A stretch of DNA of 64,000 nt from Prillingera fragicola (Eukaryota > Basidiomycota > Tremellomycetes > Trichosporonales > Trichosporonaceae), in NCBI GenBank assembly GCA_002335605.1, contig BEDY01000001.1, positions 310,001 to 374,000 on the forward strand, given 5' to 3'. Each line of letters begins with the position of its first letter. Position 1 is the stretch's first letter. Shown one piece after another: positions 33,233-45,042 of the stretch. The notes beneath the pieces were generated by a model. That model saw only the letters and a list, made by a program, of their open reading frames with translations, did not search any database and was not told where the DNA came from. A program made the translations under genes and the position numbers.

Positions 33233-36200
33233 ATGCCCGACGAGAACGAGCCCAACACTGTCGCGATCACGGTCCCTTCCAAGGACCCCGAGAAGAAGGA
33301 GGACCCTACCCCCAAGCACACCAAGGGAAAGCTTATTGAAGATGAAAAGGAGGAGCAGGATATTGTGAGCCCGCCGAGCTGCAGCGAGCTACGAAACGGT
33401 TTGGAGGGGTTGCTGACGGATCAGTCCGAGGAGGACCTGCAGCTCAAGTCGGAGCTTGAGATGCTCGTCGAGCGTCTGAAGGTGGGTGCAGAGCTGTTGG
33501 AGTAGTAGCTGATGCGCAGGAAACCGACACGAGCCTCTACCAGCCCGCTCTCGAGTCGCTGCGCACGCTGATTAGGACGTCGACCAGCTCGATGACGAGT
33601 GTGCCCAAGCCGCTCAAGTTTTTGAGGCCGCACTACCACGAGATGGGCAAGATTCGCGACAGCTGGCCCGAGTCGCTCAAGGAGGAGCGCGCCCTGCTTG
33701 CCTCGATTCTTTCCGTTCTCGCCATGACCTACTCGGACACTGGACGGCGCGACACTCTATACTACCGCATCGTTTCTGGAACCAACGAGTCGGCTGGTTC
33801 GTGGGGACACGAGTATGTCCGCCATCTTGCTGCTGAGCTTGGCGAGGAGTACGTCAATCTGCTTGAGAAGTCTGTCGAGGAGCCCGAGGAGACTGCTGCG
33901 CCTGCCAACGGAGCCAAGACGGAGGAGAAGAGCGCGGACAAGGCGGCCGAGGGTGACAAGGAGGACGAGGAGGAGCCTCCACACCGCGAGTACACTGTCG
34001 AGCAGCTCCGTGGTCTCGGTCTGGAGCTTGTCGACTTCTTCCTGAAGCACAACGCCGAGGCCGACGCTGTCGACCTGCTGCTTGAGCTTGAGAGCATCGA
34101 GTCGCTCGAGGGCAAGGTGGACGACAAGAGCTACCCCCGTGTCTGCCAGTACATGGTCAGCTGCGTTCCCCTTCTCGTTCCCCCAGATGACGAGCGCTTC
34201 ATCCGCACCGCTGCCGCCATCTACGCCAAGCACGACCGCCTGCCAGAGGCTCTTGCCCTTGCCATCCGTTTGCATGACCGCAAGCTCGTCCGCAAGTACT
34301 TTGAGGCACCTACCGACCCCGTGATGAAGAAGCAGCTTGCTTTCCTCATTGCGCGCGCCAACATTCCCATCCACTGGGTCCACACCCCCGACTTTATGGA
34401 GCCCGAGAGCGACGAAGGCGACGAGTGGGGACCTCCCCCTCCCGAGCTCAGCACCGAGCTCGCCGACTGCCTCGGTAACAACAACCTTTCGGCCCACTTC
34501 CGCAACTTTGGCAAGGCTGTCGGTGTCGAGGAGCCCCGTACCCCCGAGGACATTTACAAGACTCACCTCGAGTCGAGGGCAACAGCCACTCGTTACAATA
34601 TTGCCCGTGAGAACCTTGCCACTACGTTTGTGAATGCCTTTGTCAATGCTGGTTTCGGAAACGAGAAGATGATCGTCGACGCACCCGAGGGCGAGAGTTT
34701 CATCTACAAGAACAAGGACAAGGGTATGCTCAGCGCTACTGCCAGTGTCGGCATGTCGCTGCTATGGGACCACGAGGGTGGAATCGACCACATTGACAAG
34801 TACACATACTCGTCTGACGAGGACATCAAGGCTGGTGCGTTCATGGCTCTTGGTATTCTCTACTCGAATATTCGTGCCCAGCCCGACGTCGCTTGGCCTT
34901 TGCTCGAGGACCACGTCGACAACCCCAGTGCCACGACCAAGATTGCGGCGATGAACGGTCTCGGCATGGCGTACGCAGGAACGGAGCGCCACTACCTTGT
35001 CGAGCGCTTGGCACCGTATGTCGCTGACGAGTCGTCATCGATCAACGTGGCTGCCAATGCTGCGCTCGCCATGGCGTTTGTCTACGTCGGTTCGGGCAAC
35101 GGCGATGTTGCCAGCATTATTCTCCAGACCCTTATGGAGCGTGAGACCAGCCAGCTCGACTCGGAGTGGTGCATCTTCTTTGGTCTTGCTCTTGGTCTCA
35201 TCTTCCTCGGACGACAGGACGCTGCCGACGCAACGCTCGAGACTCTCAAGGCAATCGAGCACCCTATCGCCCGCTCGGCCGAGATTCTTGTTGAGGTGTG
35301 CTCGTACGCCGGTACGGGCAACGTGCTCAAGGTGCAGAAGATGCTGCACGTGTGCGCCGAACACGCCAAGCCCGAGAAGCCCAAGGAGGAGGCTGCGACA
35401 ACCGAGGAGGCTGATGGTGCCACGAGTGGAGCAAATGCCGCGGGCGACGTCGAGATGGAGGGCAACGGAGTTGCAGCAGAAGGTAGCGCAGCGGAGAAGA
35501 AGGAGGAGGAGCCGGCCAAGGTCGACATGCGTCACCAGGCAATGGCCGTTATTGGTATTGCCCTGATTGCCATGGGCGAGGACGTTGGTGCCGAGATGGC
35601 ACTCCGTCAGTTCCAGCACTTGATGACCTATGGCGACCCCGTTATCAGGAAAGCCGTCCCCCTGGCTCTGGGTCTTATCAGTGCATCCAACCCCCAGCTT
35701 TCCATCCTCGACACTCTTTCCAAGTACTCGCACGACTCGGACCTCGACGTTGCCATCAACGCCATCTTCTCAATGGGTCTTGTCGGTGCTGGTACCAACA
35801 ACGCCCGTCTCGCTCAGATGCTCCGTGGCCTTGCTGTCTACTACGCCAAGGAGGCCGACTGCCTCTTCATGGTCCGTATCGCGCAGGGCTTCGTCCACAT
35901 GGGCAAGGGCACGATCGGCATCAACCCCTTCTTCCACGACCGCCAGATCCTCAACCCCAACGCCATCGCTGGTCTCCTCTCGCTTATCGTGTCGTTCACC
36001 GAGGCACGCGAATTTGTGCTCGGAGAGCAACACTGGCAGCTCTTCTGGATCGCCCTCGCCATGTTCCCCCAGTTCCTCATCACCCTGGACGAGGACAGCA
36101 ACGAGAAGCCCGTCACGGTCCGTGTCGGCCAAGCCGTCAACACTGTCGGTCTTGCAGGAACGCGCTCAGGCATATCCGGTTTCCAGACAATGTTGGCGCC

Positions 36201-36324
36201 GGTTCGCGTTGGCACCGGCGAGCGCGCAGAGTTGGGCACAAACGAGTTCTTCCCGTACTCGTCAGTACTCGAGGGCTTTGTCTTTGTCAAGAAGAACCCC
36301 GGATTCGACGCAGAGGACCAGTAG
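33233..36324 (+). CDS. RPN1: 26S proteasome regulatory subunit RPN1 (PSMD2)
   Basis: Exons 33233-33364, 33425-33481 and 33520-36324 encode 997 residues, the expected size. The N-terminal block SEEDLQLKSELEMLVERL joins to TDTSLYQPALESLRTLIR and VPKPLKFLRPHY, a highly conserved RPN1 stretch that fixes both introns. The centre holds the toroid of proteasome/cyclosome repeats, with alternating G-A motifs such as KAGAFMALGILYSNIR, TKIAAMNGLGMAYAGT and INVAANAALAMAFVYVGSG. An acidic linker (about residues 670-710) is probably disordered. RPN1 is the base scaffold that docks ubiquitin receptors and shuttle factors. Intron 1 (60 nt) contains no in-frame stop, so its retention would add 20 residues without a frameshift. 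Confidence 0.97.
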
Positions 36325-36661
36325 TGCATTATATGACATGTAGATGAATGCAGCAGTTCAGATAGAATGATCACGGGCTAGGCAAGCGACTAAGCTGCGA
36401 GGACATGTCCAAAGGCTTGGTGTCTCTTGTTACGTAAGGGGCGATCAGTTCGTGCCTGAACCAAGCATGTGTTGATGCCGCCAAAATGGCAGGTTAATGC
36501 TCATTACAAATTTGAATTAAGGCCGTTTTGTTATGCATTACAAAAAGTCCAGGTCTACACAACTCTGGAGCATGTCATCCTCACCCCGGTGCCGCCCTCC
36601 TTGCGTTCCTCCTCCTACTCCCCTCCTGCTCCCCTCCCCCATCAGTTGCAACACCTAGGCC

Positions 36662-37573
36662 CTAGGTGTCGGAGTGGGCCACGGACTGACCACCACCACC
36701 AAGGTGGTACAGCCTGAAGAGCAGCCAAATGGCCACGACAGCGCCGACCATGTACGCAATGGTGCGGTACTGGCGCAGCGTCGAGTTGGCGGCCATGCTG
36801 CGGTTGTGCCTGCCGGTGGTGGAGAAGAGCGAGTTGGCAAACGAACTGAACGTGCCGCCCTGTGGGCGTTAGCATTTGTCATGGCCATTGGTGGTGAAGA
36901 CGGTCGAGCTGCGCCCCTCGGTGCCCAGGCGTGCGGCATCGTTCAGGCTGCACAGTCCCCACAGAGGAGGTCCACCAGTGACAGAGCCTTACTCGCTCCG
37001 ACGCAGTCGATGGTGCACGCCTGGAGCACGTCGTACCGATGACGGACAGCCCAGCCGGGACGGTCACGATAAGCCGCGATGCGAAGGCTCCTCGCCCTCT
37101 ACACCAAACCCAGCTGCCGCCCTCCTCACGGTCCAGCTTCACTGGCCACCGACTGCACCATGAATGCAAGATGGGAGACACGTACCGTCCTGTCAAGCTG
37201 GGTTGGTCAGTACATCGCTCCACTGTTCCGCGCGCCACCCACCTGGTCATTTTGCCGTCCAGAGTCGTCGAGAATGTCAATAGTCACCTGTGTTGTCAGC
37301 CTAAACACCCTTGGGACTTAGTCTTCAGTGATTATACTCTCATAGCTCGGCATCGGTTGGGAGATGACGACAACTAGAAGACCGAGGCTGAGACCAACGG
37401 AACCGCACTCACCGAACGCAACGCCTTGATCTTTCCATGCAGACTCTGCATCTCCTCCTCATTCTGACTCTCTAGCGTCTGGTCGGTCGTGCTGCGCCTG
37501 CTCAAGCGTCAGTAAGCCATCCAAACGAGCGCCAAGCATGGCCGACGGCGACGACGCACCCGGGCATAGGCAT
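36662..37573 (-). CDS. Bet1/Sft1-type Qc-SNARE with a 12-nt micro-exon
   Basis: Five exons on the minus strand: 37560-37573, 37413-37497, 37243-37287, 37186-37197 and 36662-36859, giving 117 residues, the size of Bet1-class SNAREs. The SNARE helix reads STTDQTLESQNEEEMQSLHG, then KIKALRSVTIDILDDSG, then RQNDQ-LDRT-GGTFSSFANS. The four residues LDRT come from a 12-nt exon (CTTGACAGGACG) with a CCCAG acceptor and GTACGT donor. Without it the heptad register is broken. A C-terminal anchor follows (IAYMVGAVVAIWLLFRLYHL) with a short lumenal tail. Such Qc-SNAREs act in ER-Golgi or intra-Golgi fusion. The first exon (MPMPG) is the only start in the required phase that I could find, and it is uncertain. 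Confidence 0.8.
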
Positions 37574-38474
37574 CTTGGGCCGTGTGACCGTCGCGCGGCG
37601 GGGTATGCGGTTTCTGTAAGTGGGCTGCGGTGCGGTGCGATGCGGGTGGGCCGGAATGACTGTCGTCCGGTCTTGCAGAGGGGTGGACGAGTGAGAAAAG
37701 TGCGAGGGAGAGGACGATGGAGTGGATGGAGTGGGTGATGACGACCTTTGACGCGTTTGACACGGCCATTGAGGTGGCAAACATCTGGGCTCCGTGGCAT
37801 CCCGTGCCTGAAATGCTCCTCCCTCAAACAGAGGCCGCCGCTGCATCGACAATAGATATTGTGCGTCTTATGCATGCGTATAGAGCCTCCCAAGGAAGAA
37901 AGGTAGCTCTGGAGAGAACAACATAAAGCCCCAAGAGAAACAAGCAAGCTGCTGGGAGATAAAGCCCACCAAACACTCTGGAATGAACAATTCAGGTGGC
38001 ATTGCTCCCCATCCTCCCCGCCCCCACATGACCCGAAATGTCTGCCGTACATGGTAGGGTCACAGATGGCTTGGCTGTTCAGCTCTGATTGCTATCAACC
38101 TACGTGCTTCAAGAGGTTGGCGTACATCTGTTCAACATCTCACATGCAAAGGCTGGCTGCCATGCTGTATGTGGATATGTGGACAATATGTGGACGAAGG
38201 ACAATCTCGCGCCAGCATCCAGTACACATACCACCTCCCTCGCTCTGCAATACCTTCTCTCCTCGTCCACTTAACCCTCCTCACAGATTCATATGTTATT
38301 CCGTGCGGTCAGTCACCAAGAAGCAGGTGCCGCAACACTTGCATTGGCTCCAGTCGCGCAACACACCGGAGAAGAGCGAAATCCGGAGCCGGGTACCGAT
38401 AGCCGCCTCATCCCCGGTGTCGACTACTAGATGAACAACAATGCCGCGTCAACGAAACCTCTTCACCGTCGACG
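37574..38474. other. Divergent intergenic region, SNARE / crotonase
   Basis: 900 bp between divergent start codons. Minus-strand open frames upstream of the SNARE start exist (for example from 37852), so the SNARE's first exon could lie further upstream. No other gene is recognisable. Confidence 0.45.
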
Positions 38475-39399
38475 ATGAACGACTCTGCACAACCCAGCAG
38501 CGACATGCCAAGCGACGCCTCTACCTCCTTCCCCCATCGCCAGAGGATATGCACGCTCACCCGACCACACCGCAACGTCTGGCTTGTGACCATCAACAAT
38601 GAGCCCGATAACCGCATGACGGGCCAGGCATTCTATCAGCTCGAGCAGTGTCTCGATGAGGCCGAGGTCGAGTGGCGGTCTCGTGCGCAGCCGGCACCTC
38701 CTGGCGCGCCAAAGGGGACACCGACCCAGTACGGGCCTGGCGCGCTCGTGATCACCAGCAGCATACCAAAGTTCTTCTCCAACGGTCTCGGGCTGCCCGC
38801 CGATGACGAGGCCAAAACGGGCTTTATGCGATGTAAGCAGACTGCTGAGGTTGCTGCTGACGGCAGACTGGGAAACGGTGCGGCACCGGCTGCTAAACTA
38901 CCCTCTTGTCACGATCGCGGCCATCAACGGACACGCATTCGGCGGTGGCCTCCTCTTTGCGCTCTGCTGCGACTACCGCATCATGACGAGCGGCAAGGGC
39001 CTCGTTTCTATCAACGAGCTCGTCATCGGCCTCCCCCTCAATGCCTCGGACTTGGCACTGCTAAAGTCCCGGCTCGCCCACCGCCCCAAAGTCTACCGCG
39101 AGGCCATCATCGGCACACGCTACACGCAGGCCATGGCTCTCGAAGCGGGGTTTATAGACGAGATCGCCGACGATAACGGCGACCACGCCAAGCTCGTCGA
39201 GCGTGCTGTGGCGTTTGGGATGGAGAAGAGCGGGCCCGTGAGCGCGGGCGCGTGGGGGGTAATCAAGGCTGGTGTCCATGCGCCGTTGTGGGATGTGGGG
39301 TTCAAGTGGCGTCAGGTCAAGCATGTGGTGGTCTACAAGGCCGAGTGGGAAGGGAAGCTCCGGAAGGCGGCTCGGTTGCGTGAGCTGGGCAAGTTGTAG
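38475..39399 (+). CDS. Enoyl-CoA hydratase/isomerase (crotonase) family protein
   Basis: Exons 38475-38832 and 38867-39399 encode 296 residues. The crotonase core is clear: VWLVTINNEPDNRMT at the first strand, VITSSIPKFFSNGL before the substrate loop, AAINGHAFGGGLLFALCCDY forming the oxyanion hole and CoA site, and SINELVIGLPL, with the acidic residue position used by delta3,delta2-enoyl-CoA isomerases. The family handles acyl-CoA double bonds in fatty-acid beta-oxidation. The protein ends in GKL, a weak variant of the peroxisomal SKL signal, so peroxisomal location is possible but unproven. Family assignment is firm; hydratase versus isomerase is not. Confidence 0.88.
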
Positions 39400-39883
39400 T
39401 GTTGTGCACTTGGATAGATGCAGTTTTAGAGTCCACATGGTGCCCAGGAGTGCCTAAACCTAGGCTACGCTGTGCCAAGGGCCGTGTGTCGCATGCAGAT
39501 ATGCATATGGCTCGACTTGCATCGTTGTTGACAACTGGAGATGGGGCTTCGAGAGCGTCTATATTCAGCCTGATTCACAACAACGGCTACAGTAACACTC
39601 TGCGCTCAAAGCAAGACGCCGCATCGCATCCGAGCATGCTGCTAGCCCACCTATGCAGCCGAGGGGCCAACTGCGCTGTCCCCCACGCTTGCAGGAACAC
39701 CCCGGCACGCTTCGGCCCGTATCCGGAGTCGTTTCTGCTGCTGCGTCTGTCCTGGGTGTAGCCTCGCTCGCTTGGCTCCGAGCCACCACCAACGGCGGTC
39801 CCAATTTCCGGCAAACCACCAAGCCATCCACCTGGCTCACATCCTTGATCCTTCCTCTTCTCTCACAACTATCAACCACAACC
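39400..39883. other. Intergenic region between the crotonase and NAA25 genes
   Basis: 484 bp with short motif-free open frames. It should contain the crotonase 3' end and the NAA25 promoter. Confidence 0.45.
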
Positions 39884-42881
39884 ATGTCGGCCCTCCACGC
39901 TCGCCAGCTGGCGGAGTGGGCAAGCGAAGAGCGCAAGCTCCAGCCAGTCTACGGTACGTCCATCCCATGCAAAAGCTACCACCAAGAACGCGGCACTGTT
40001 GCCAGCCAGCGGCCAGTGTGCGGCGCGGAATGCTGGGTGCTCCGCAACTTGTCGCATGACTAACGCGTTGCCGCAGAGGACATTCAGTATGGCAGGTATG
40101 ATGCCGCGAACGAGACGGTCACCAGGTGGATCAAGAAGCATCCCAAGAGCCAGCCCGCCATGGTACGTCTTGCCCATGCGTGCGCGCTCCCGGCCGAGAT
40201 AACACGCTGACACGCTATCTCTCCACTCTGTGCGCCATTTTTGTTGTTCATCCCCACGCACTTCTTTTGCATTTGCCTCCTCGCAGGTGCTCACGATGGT
40301 GCTCGCCGAGAAACAGCGACGCGGTACCGCCGCCGTACTTGAAGCCTACGAGGCAGTCAAGCGCTCCGGCCCGCTCACCAACATGTCGCAGTGGTTTGCC
40401 GCCATGACATTTAGGAATATCAGGCGGCCAGACCTCGTCGTCGACATGTTCCAGCGACTGTGGGACGCGAGCAGCAGCAATCAGTACGCCGACCAGGTGT
40501 TTCTCAACGCGGCCGCCATGGGAGACACAGAAAAGATGTCCGAGGTGAGCGGAGCTGCTTGCGGCGCCAGAGAATCCACTAACGAGCCAGGTCTCGCGCA
40601 AGCTGTTCAACGCAACAAAGGCTCCGCAATGGGCGCGCCTCGCCGCCTACAGCCAGTGGGTGCAGCATGCTCCAGCTCCATCAGACGACACACCGTTCCC
40701 TCTCGCGCCCGAAAAGAGCCTCTTGCCAGCAACCCTCATGCTCAAGACTGCCGGCGATGGCGGCGACGACGACGCAAAGGGCGCAACAGCCGACGCGCTC
40801 TGGCTCCGCCTGCAGGTTTTGCTAGGCTCCGGCGATGCCGAGGGGGCATTCGCGCTCGTGCAGCGGGAAGCGCGCGGGGGTGCGCTCTCTCGCCGGTGGG
40901 CAGGCATGGAGGCTGCCAAGGCTGCGGCGGCCCGAGGCGTCGAGGGCGCGTGGGATGACGAGCTGAGTGCTACCGCCGAGCTGCTGCGTGCGCGCGGCGA
41001 GGAGGCGTACAACTATGCGTTCTACAGGCACATTTTGCTGTGTCTCGAGGAGACTGGTTGGGCACGCGCCGGCGAGGCCGAGGAGCTGTTTGACGAGCTT
41101 AGCGGCGCGATGGGCGGCAAGGAGCGGGCACCTGTGCTCGCGGCACTGGAGCTGGATATGAAGAGGCGGAAGGCCGGGCAGAACAAGGGAGGCATGAGCG
41201 AGACCGAGTGGGAGGCCGCGCTGCGGGCATACCTCGTGAGGTGGGGCGGCAAGTGGTCGGCTGTCGGCGAGGTGCATGGCTTGGCCGAGGGGAGGGAAAC
41301 GCAGATCAAGGAGATCATGGCCGAGATTGCGGCAAAGGAACACGTGAGTGTTGTTATCTTTGGGTGGTGGCTGACGACAGACGGACGAGCGCAGTTATCT
41401 CGCCCGCGCAGTCGCCGAGTTGTATCTCATGCGCCACGGCGGTGGCAAGAGTGTCCCTTCGGACGCTGAGCGGTATTGGAACTTGTACCTCGCTGGACTT
41501 GAGTTTGGCAAAAACTTGCCAAAGACCGACGTCCAGCCAGCAGACGAGATGGGTCTGGCCGCCGTTAACGTTCTAGTCGAGTCATGGCAGGTCGGGCCAA
41601 CAGGTGAGTACCCTTGCACAAACATCACTGACAGAACAGACGAGACACCACTGCTTCGCGCAGCTGCACTACTCGAGTACATGATCTCTAAATCACCCTC
41701 GAGCTTTAGCGCACGCTTCACCCTCGTGCGCATCTACCGTCTCCTCGGCGCACCAGGCCTGTACACCCCTCACCTGGAGAAACTCGACTTTTCCGAAATC
41801 CAGCTCGATTCGCTTGCACATGTTATTACAGAACGCGGCGGCATCGAGGCACGTATCGGTGCGCAAGCCAAAGCGTGGTCCAAGGTCGGCAACAAGGGTG
41901 CGCTCATGTATACCCGCTCGGCGACCGACTTGCCGCAATACGTCATGCAGGCGCTCGAGCACGAGTCGTACAGCAAGGTCCATGGGATCAGGACGCTGAT
42001 CAAGTGTCTCGGCACGTCGTTGGCGGCCCGCGCGCTCGAGCTTGAGACGCTCAACCTTGCCCTTGCGACTGGAACAGAGACTATGGACACGACCCTGGAC
42101 GCCCTCACTGCCGCAATCCAGAACGATTCGCCGTTTGTGGACAATCGCAACTACGAGCTCATGGTGCCGGCCCTTGTCAGCGGTGAGGCGCCTCAGCCGA
42201 CGTACGACGAGAAGAGCATTCGCGCGCTTGCAGCGGTGACTGTGCGCGTGGCGCGTTTCGTGCGTGGTGACACTGTTCCGGACTTGGCAGCATCGACCGA
42301 TGGCGTGAGTATTCTGTAATCTGCGTTGGGCATGTACTGACGCGCCACAGCTGAGTGAGGTCGATTCGGCATACATCATGGCACTTGTGCGCGTCCTGCA
42401 GCGCGCAACAGCACCCGCAGCCGATGCGGATCCTGCCGAGGACCGCCCCGTTGCCTGCGACGCGTTGACCGACATCTACAATCCGCTTCTCACACTAGTC
42501 ACCCAGCCTGCCGCACCGGGAACACGATGGCAGCGCGTCAGCGCCGCTCTCGCTCTCGGCCAGCTCGCACGTGTCCTCGACGCCGTCGGCCTGCGTATCG
42601 CGGCGTCGACCTCGTCGGCGGCCAAGAAGAAGAAGAAGGGCGGAGCCGGCAACAGCCTCGGTGCAGAGCTCAAGACGGCACGGGAAACGCTCAAGACTCG
42701 TTCAGACGAGGTCCTCAAGGCGCTGGAGGAGAGTAACACCAAGGAGGTCTGGGAGGCAGTCGGCGAGGGACTGGGCGGCATCGAGGGCGAGTTTGCGGAC
42801 AAGATCCGCAGGAGGGTCGAGAATGCTCGCGCCGAGATGGTCGCGGGTGTCAGGAGGTTGTTGGGCGGCAAGCAGCTTTAG
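39884..42881 (+). CDS. NAA25: NatB N-terminal acetyltransferase auxiliary subunit NAA25/MDM20
   Basis: Exons 39884-39953, 40077-40162, 40287-40544, 40591-41343, 41381-41603, 41640-42304 and 42351-42881 encode 861 residues with phases closing throughout. The N-terminal half is TPR-like helical repeat (RQLAEWASEERKLQPVYEDI, ANETVTRWIKKHPKSQPAMV). The family-specific middle reads ARFTLVRIYRLLGAPGLY, then LEKLDFSEIQLDSLAHVI, the block most diagnostic of NAA25/MDM20. The C-terminus has a lysine run (AAKKKKKGGAG) and coiled-coil-like helices. NAA25 anchors the catalytic NAA20 to ribosomes and lets NatB acetylate Met-Asp/Glu/Asn/Gln starts; loss in yeast disrupts actin cables and mitochondrial inheritance. 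The exon-5 acceptor at 41380 was chosen because nearer AGs give stops. Confidence 0.9.
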
Positions 42882-43178
42882 CATAGGAGTGATTAGCATA
42901 TATTTTGATAGATGGCATAGGCGACATATCATTACACTGTTCTCGGCTGGGCGGTGGTGGCGGCGGTTGAGGCAATGGCCATGCAATGACCAGCACGGTA
43001 GTGCACTCTCAGAAGCGTCTCGAACTCACCATGTTCTACCAGTCCTTAGCCGTACGCAGACATACGTAAGTCACGTTGCTCAGCGGCCTTTGCCCATACG
43101 CACGAGCTTGCCAGAGTTGAACGTTGATGAATATGCAGAATAGTAGTTACAACAGTGAATGATCTATCGTCCGTCGCC
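42882..43178. other. Convergent 3' ends, NAA25 / CTK3
   Basis: 297 bp between two converging stop codons. No gene is seen. Confidence 0.5.
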
Positions 43179-44168
43179 TCACCTCACCTCGATGCTGGCG
43201 GCCTTTGCGCTCCTGTCCGTCAGCAGAGGCCTGCATAATTGTGCAGAATTGTACTCACTCTCGCATGCGCTCCATGTCGTCCTCGTCCAACTCGCCGGCA
43301 GCTTCCCACATCTGCTCAAACTCGACCTCCAAAGGGCTCGCAGCTGGTGCAGGCCGTGGTGGTGGGGGTGGCATGAGCTGTGCGTCCTTCCCTAGGCCAC
43401 TACTCGTAGCCACCGCCGCGCCAGGTCGAGGACTCGCCGGCGTGAGGTTGCCGCGGCCGGGACTCGCTGGACTCGGGTTGACAGGCGCCGCCGCACGTAA
43501 CGGTGGGATGGGCAATATCCAGATACGTTCTCGCAATCGTTTCTGCCTCTCGCGGTCCTCTTCGATACGCTGCAGAACATCGCTGCGGGACATTGGCCGG
43601 TCTTTCCGTTTCGAGCTCGAGGTCGGCTTGTCTTCTGTCGGAGGGGCGGCGCGGACGCGGGCAGCTCGCTCGTCCAGCGCCGCGAGGGCCTTGTCGACGA
43701 CAGCTGGGTCGACGAGACGACGCGTGTGCCATGCGTCGAGAATGGCTTTGCTCGATTTGAGGTTCAGGATGCCCTCGCGGGTTTCGGGGACAACGGCGTC
43801 CACGATGCTGGATAGTCCGCGTTCAATGAGCGGGAGGTAGGGTGCGTCTGGGGGGCCGAGAGTTGATGACGTCTCGGCCAGCGAGTCGAGAAAGTAGAGA
43901 ATGTTTACGCGCGCATTGAGCGAGGCCTGGCGTGTCAGCTTGGTGAGGTTGCAGCTGAACCACCTGGCCGGATCGGCATGATGCCCTGCCTCTGATATCA
44001 ACGCACCTTTGGTACCTCTTCAACGACACACTCCCATAGATCCTCTGCACATCTTGCGCCGTACTTGACGGCAAAGCTGACGACGTTGGCGATACTCTGC
44101 TGGCTAGCATTGAGATTGCGCAGGAGCTTGAGAAATTGGAGCCTCGCCTCGAAGGGGTCCAGCGACAT
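43179..44168 (-). CDS. CTK3: CTD kinase I gamma subunit (CTK3-like, CID domain)
   Basis: Exons 44007-44168, 43259-43926 and 43179-43230 encode 293 residues. The start MSLDPFEARLQFLKLLRNLN is typical of CTK3/Lsg1-type CID-like domains. Splicing at 44007/43926 restores DLWECVVEEVPK joined to ASLNARVNILYFLDSL, a conserved junction. The middle has a Lys/Arg-rich segment and a helix RSDVLQRIEEDRERQKRLRE. After a Pro-rich linker, the C-terminal FEQMWEAAGELDEDD helix matches the family. In yeast CTK3 partners the kinase CTK1 and cyclin CTK2 to phosphorylate Ser2 of the RNA polymerase II C-terminal domain. The last, 17-codon exon is the least certain part. Confidence 0.88.
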
Positions 44169-44488
44169 GGCAGCGAGTTCCCTGGGCAGTTATCGAGGCA
44201 ATATATGTGTCGTAAACAAGATATAATGAGCTTCTGGTGCGTACGCTGGGAGAAAGATGAGAGAAGGGCGACTGGTTTGCGAGATGATTGTGATGGTGAC
44301 GAGGTGGGAGATGTCGAGTGGAGGAAGGTTGCTGCCAAAATACAAGTCCGACAATGCCAGCCTGGCGGACACTGCCTGTGAGCAGCTCGTCCAATCTCAG
44401 CAGCGTCTCTGTATCCAAGTCCACTCTACACAGACAAGAAGATACACAGCGCAACAAGGAATGGTAATGACAATACATGCATGATAAT
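44169..44488. other. Tandem intergenic region, PET191 3' end to CTK3 start
   Basis: 320 bp on the minus-strand path from the PET191 stop to the CTK3 ATG. It probably contains the CTK3 promoter. No ORF of interest is present. Confidence 0.5.
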
Positions 44489-45042
44489 CTACTTGCCCAG
44501 CTTTGCGTCTGCGGGGTCTGGTACGGCGCCGCGCTTGGCCTCGTCTGACAGGTGGTTGCCGCGCATGCGCCTGCGCATGTCGAGCTACACTGTTAGCGCT
44601 ACTTATCACAGTGACAGTCAGAGATCGGAGAGAGACGTAGAGCCGACCTTGTCGGACGTAGAGCCGACCTTGTCGACATGTGGACAAAAGCAGTGACCAC
44701 CTCAGCCCAAAGACCACCGGCTCTCCCCGGACCTCCTTTCTCGTTGCCGCCGACTCACCAATCCCCTCTTGCAGTCCGCAAAGCTCGCGAGCAGGTGCTG
44801 GCACTGCAGTGGCAAGTTGGCCGAGTCGCGCAAGCACTCTGCAGGAGTCTTGTTGTGCCTCAGCACGCTGCAAAGTCAGCTCAAAGTCATCACGCAGCTG
44901 TCGGCTCTAGAGCTTGCTCCGGCCCGCCCTACACCACAGCGGAGCTCCATGCTTGGCAGCAGCAGCACACGTACCAGTCTGTCCTCAGGATGCACGCGAT
45001 GAGATCCTCACGCTCGTGCTGGCATGCGAGAGGGGGCGACAT
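44489..45042 (-). CDS. PET191: Cytochrome c oxidase assembly factor PET191 (COA5)
   Basis: Exons 44975-45042, 44759-44867 and 44489-44584 encode 90 residues. The N-terminal MSPPLACQHEREDLIACILR joins to TDCVLRHNKTPAECLRDSAN, then LPLQCQHLLASFADCKRG and LDMRRRMRGNH. The six spaced cysteines, the DCV...TPAECLR signature and the CKRG-x-LDMRxRxRGN end are diagnostic of the twin CX9C-like protein PET191/COA5, a mitochondrial intermembrane-space factor required to assemble complex IV. The length fits the family. The second intron (174 nt) contains a perfect 21-bp tandem duplication. The gene is divergent from a second probable mitochondrial protein. Confidence 0.92.
44634..44675. repeat. 21-bp perfect tandem duplication in a PET191 intron
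   Basis: The 21-bp unit, beginning GACGTAGAGCCGACC, occurs exactly twice (44634-44654 and 44655-44675) inside PET191 intron 2. It lengthens that intron relative to others in the window. Confidence 0.9.

Noticed and set aside
33757..34566. 269-codon frame antisense to RPN1
   Set aside because: It lies inside RPN1 on the opposite strand, with composition typical of a shadow frame.
41344..41400. Using the nearer AG sites (41396 or later) as the NAA25 exon-5 acceptor
   Set aside because: They break the frame or give an early stop. Only the AG at 41380 leads into YLARAVAELYLMRH in phase with exon 4.
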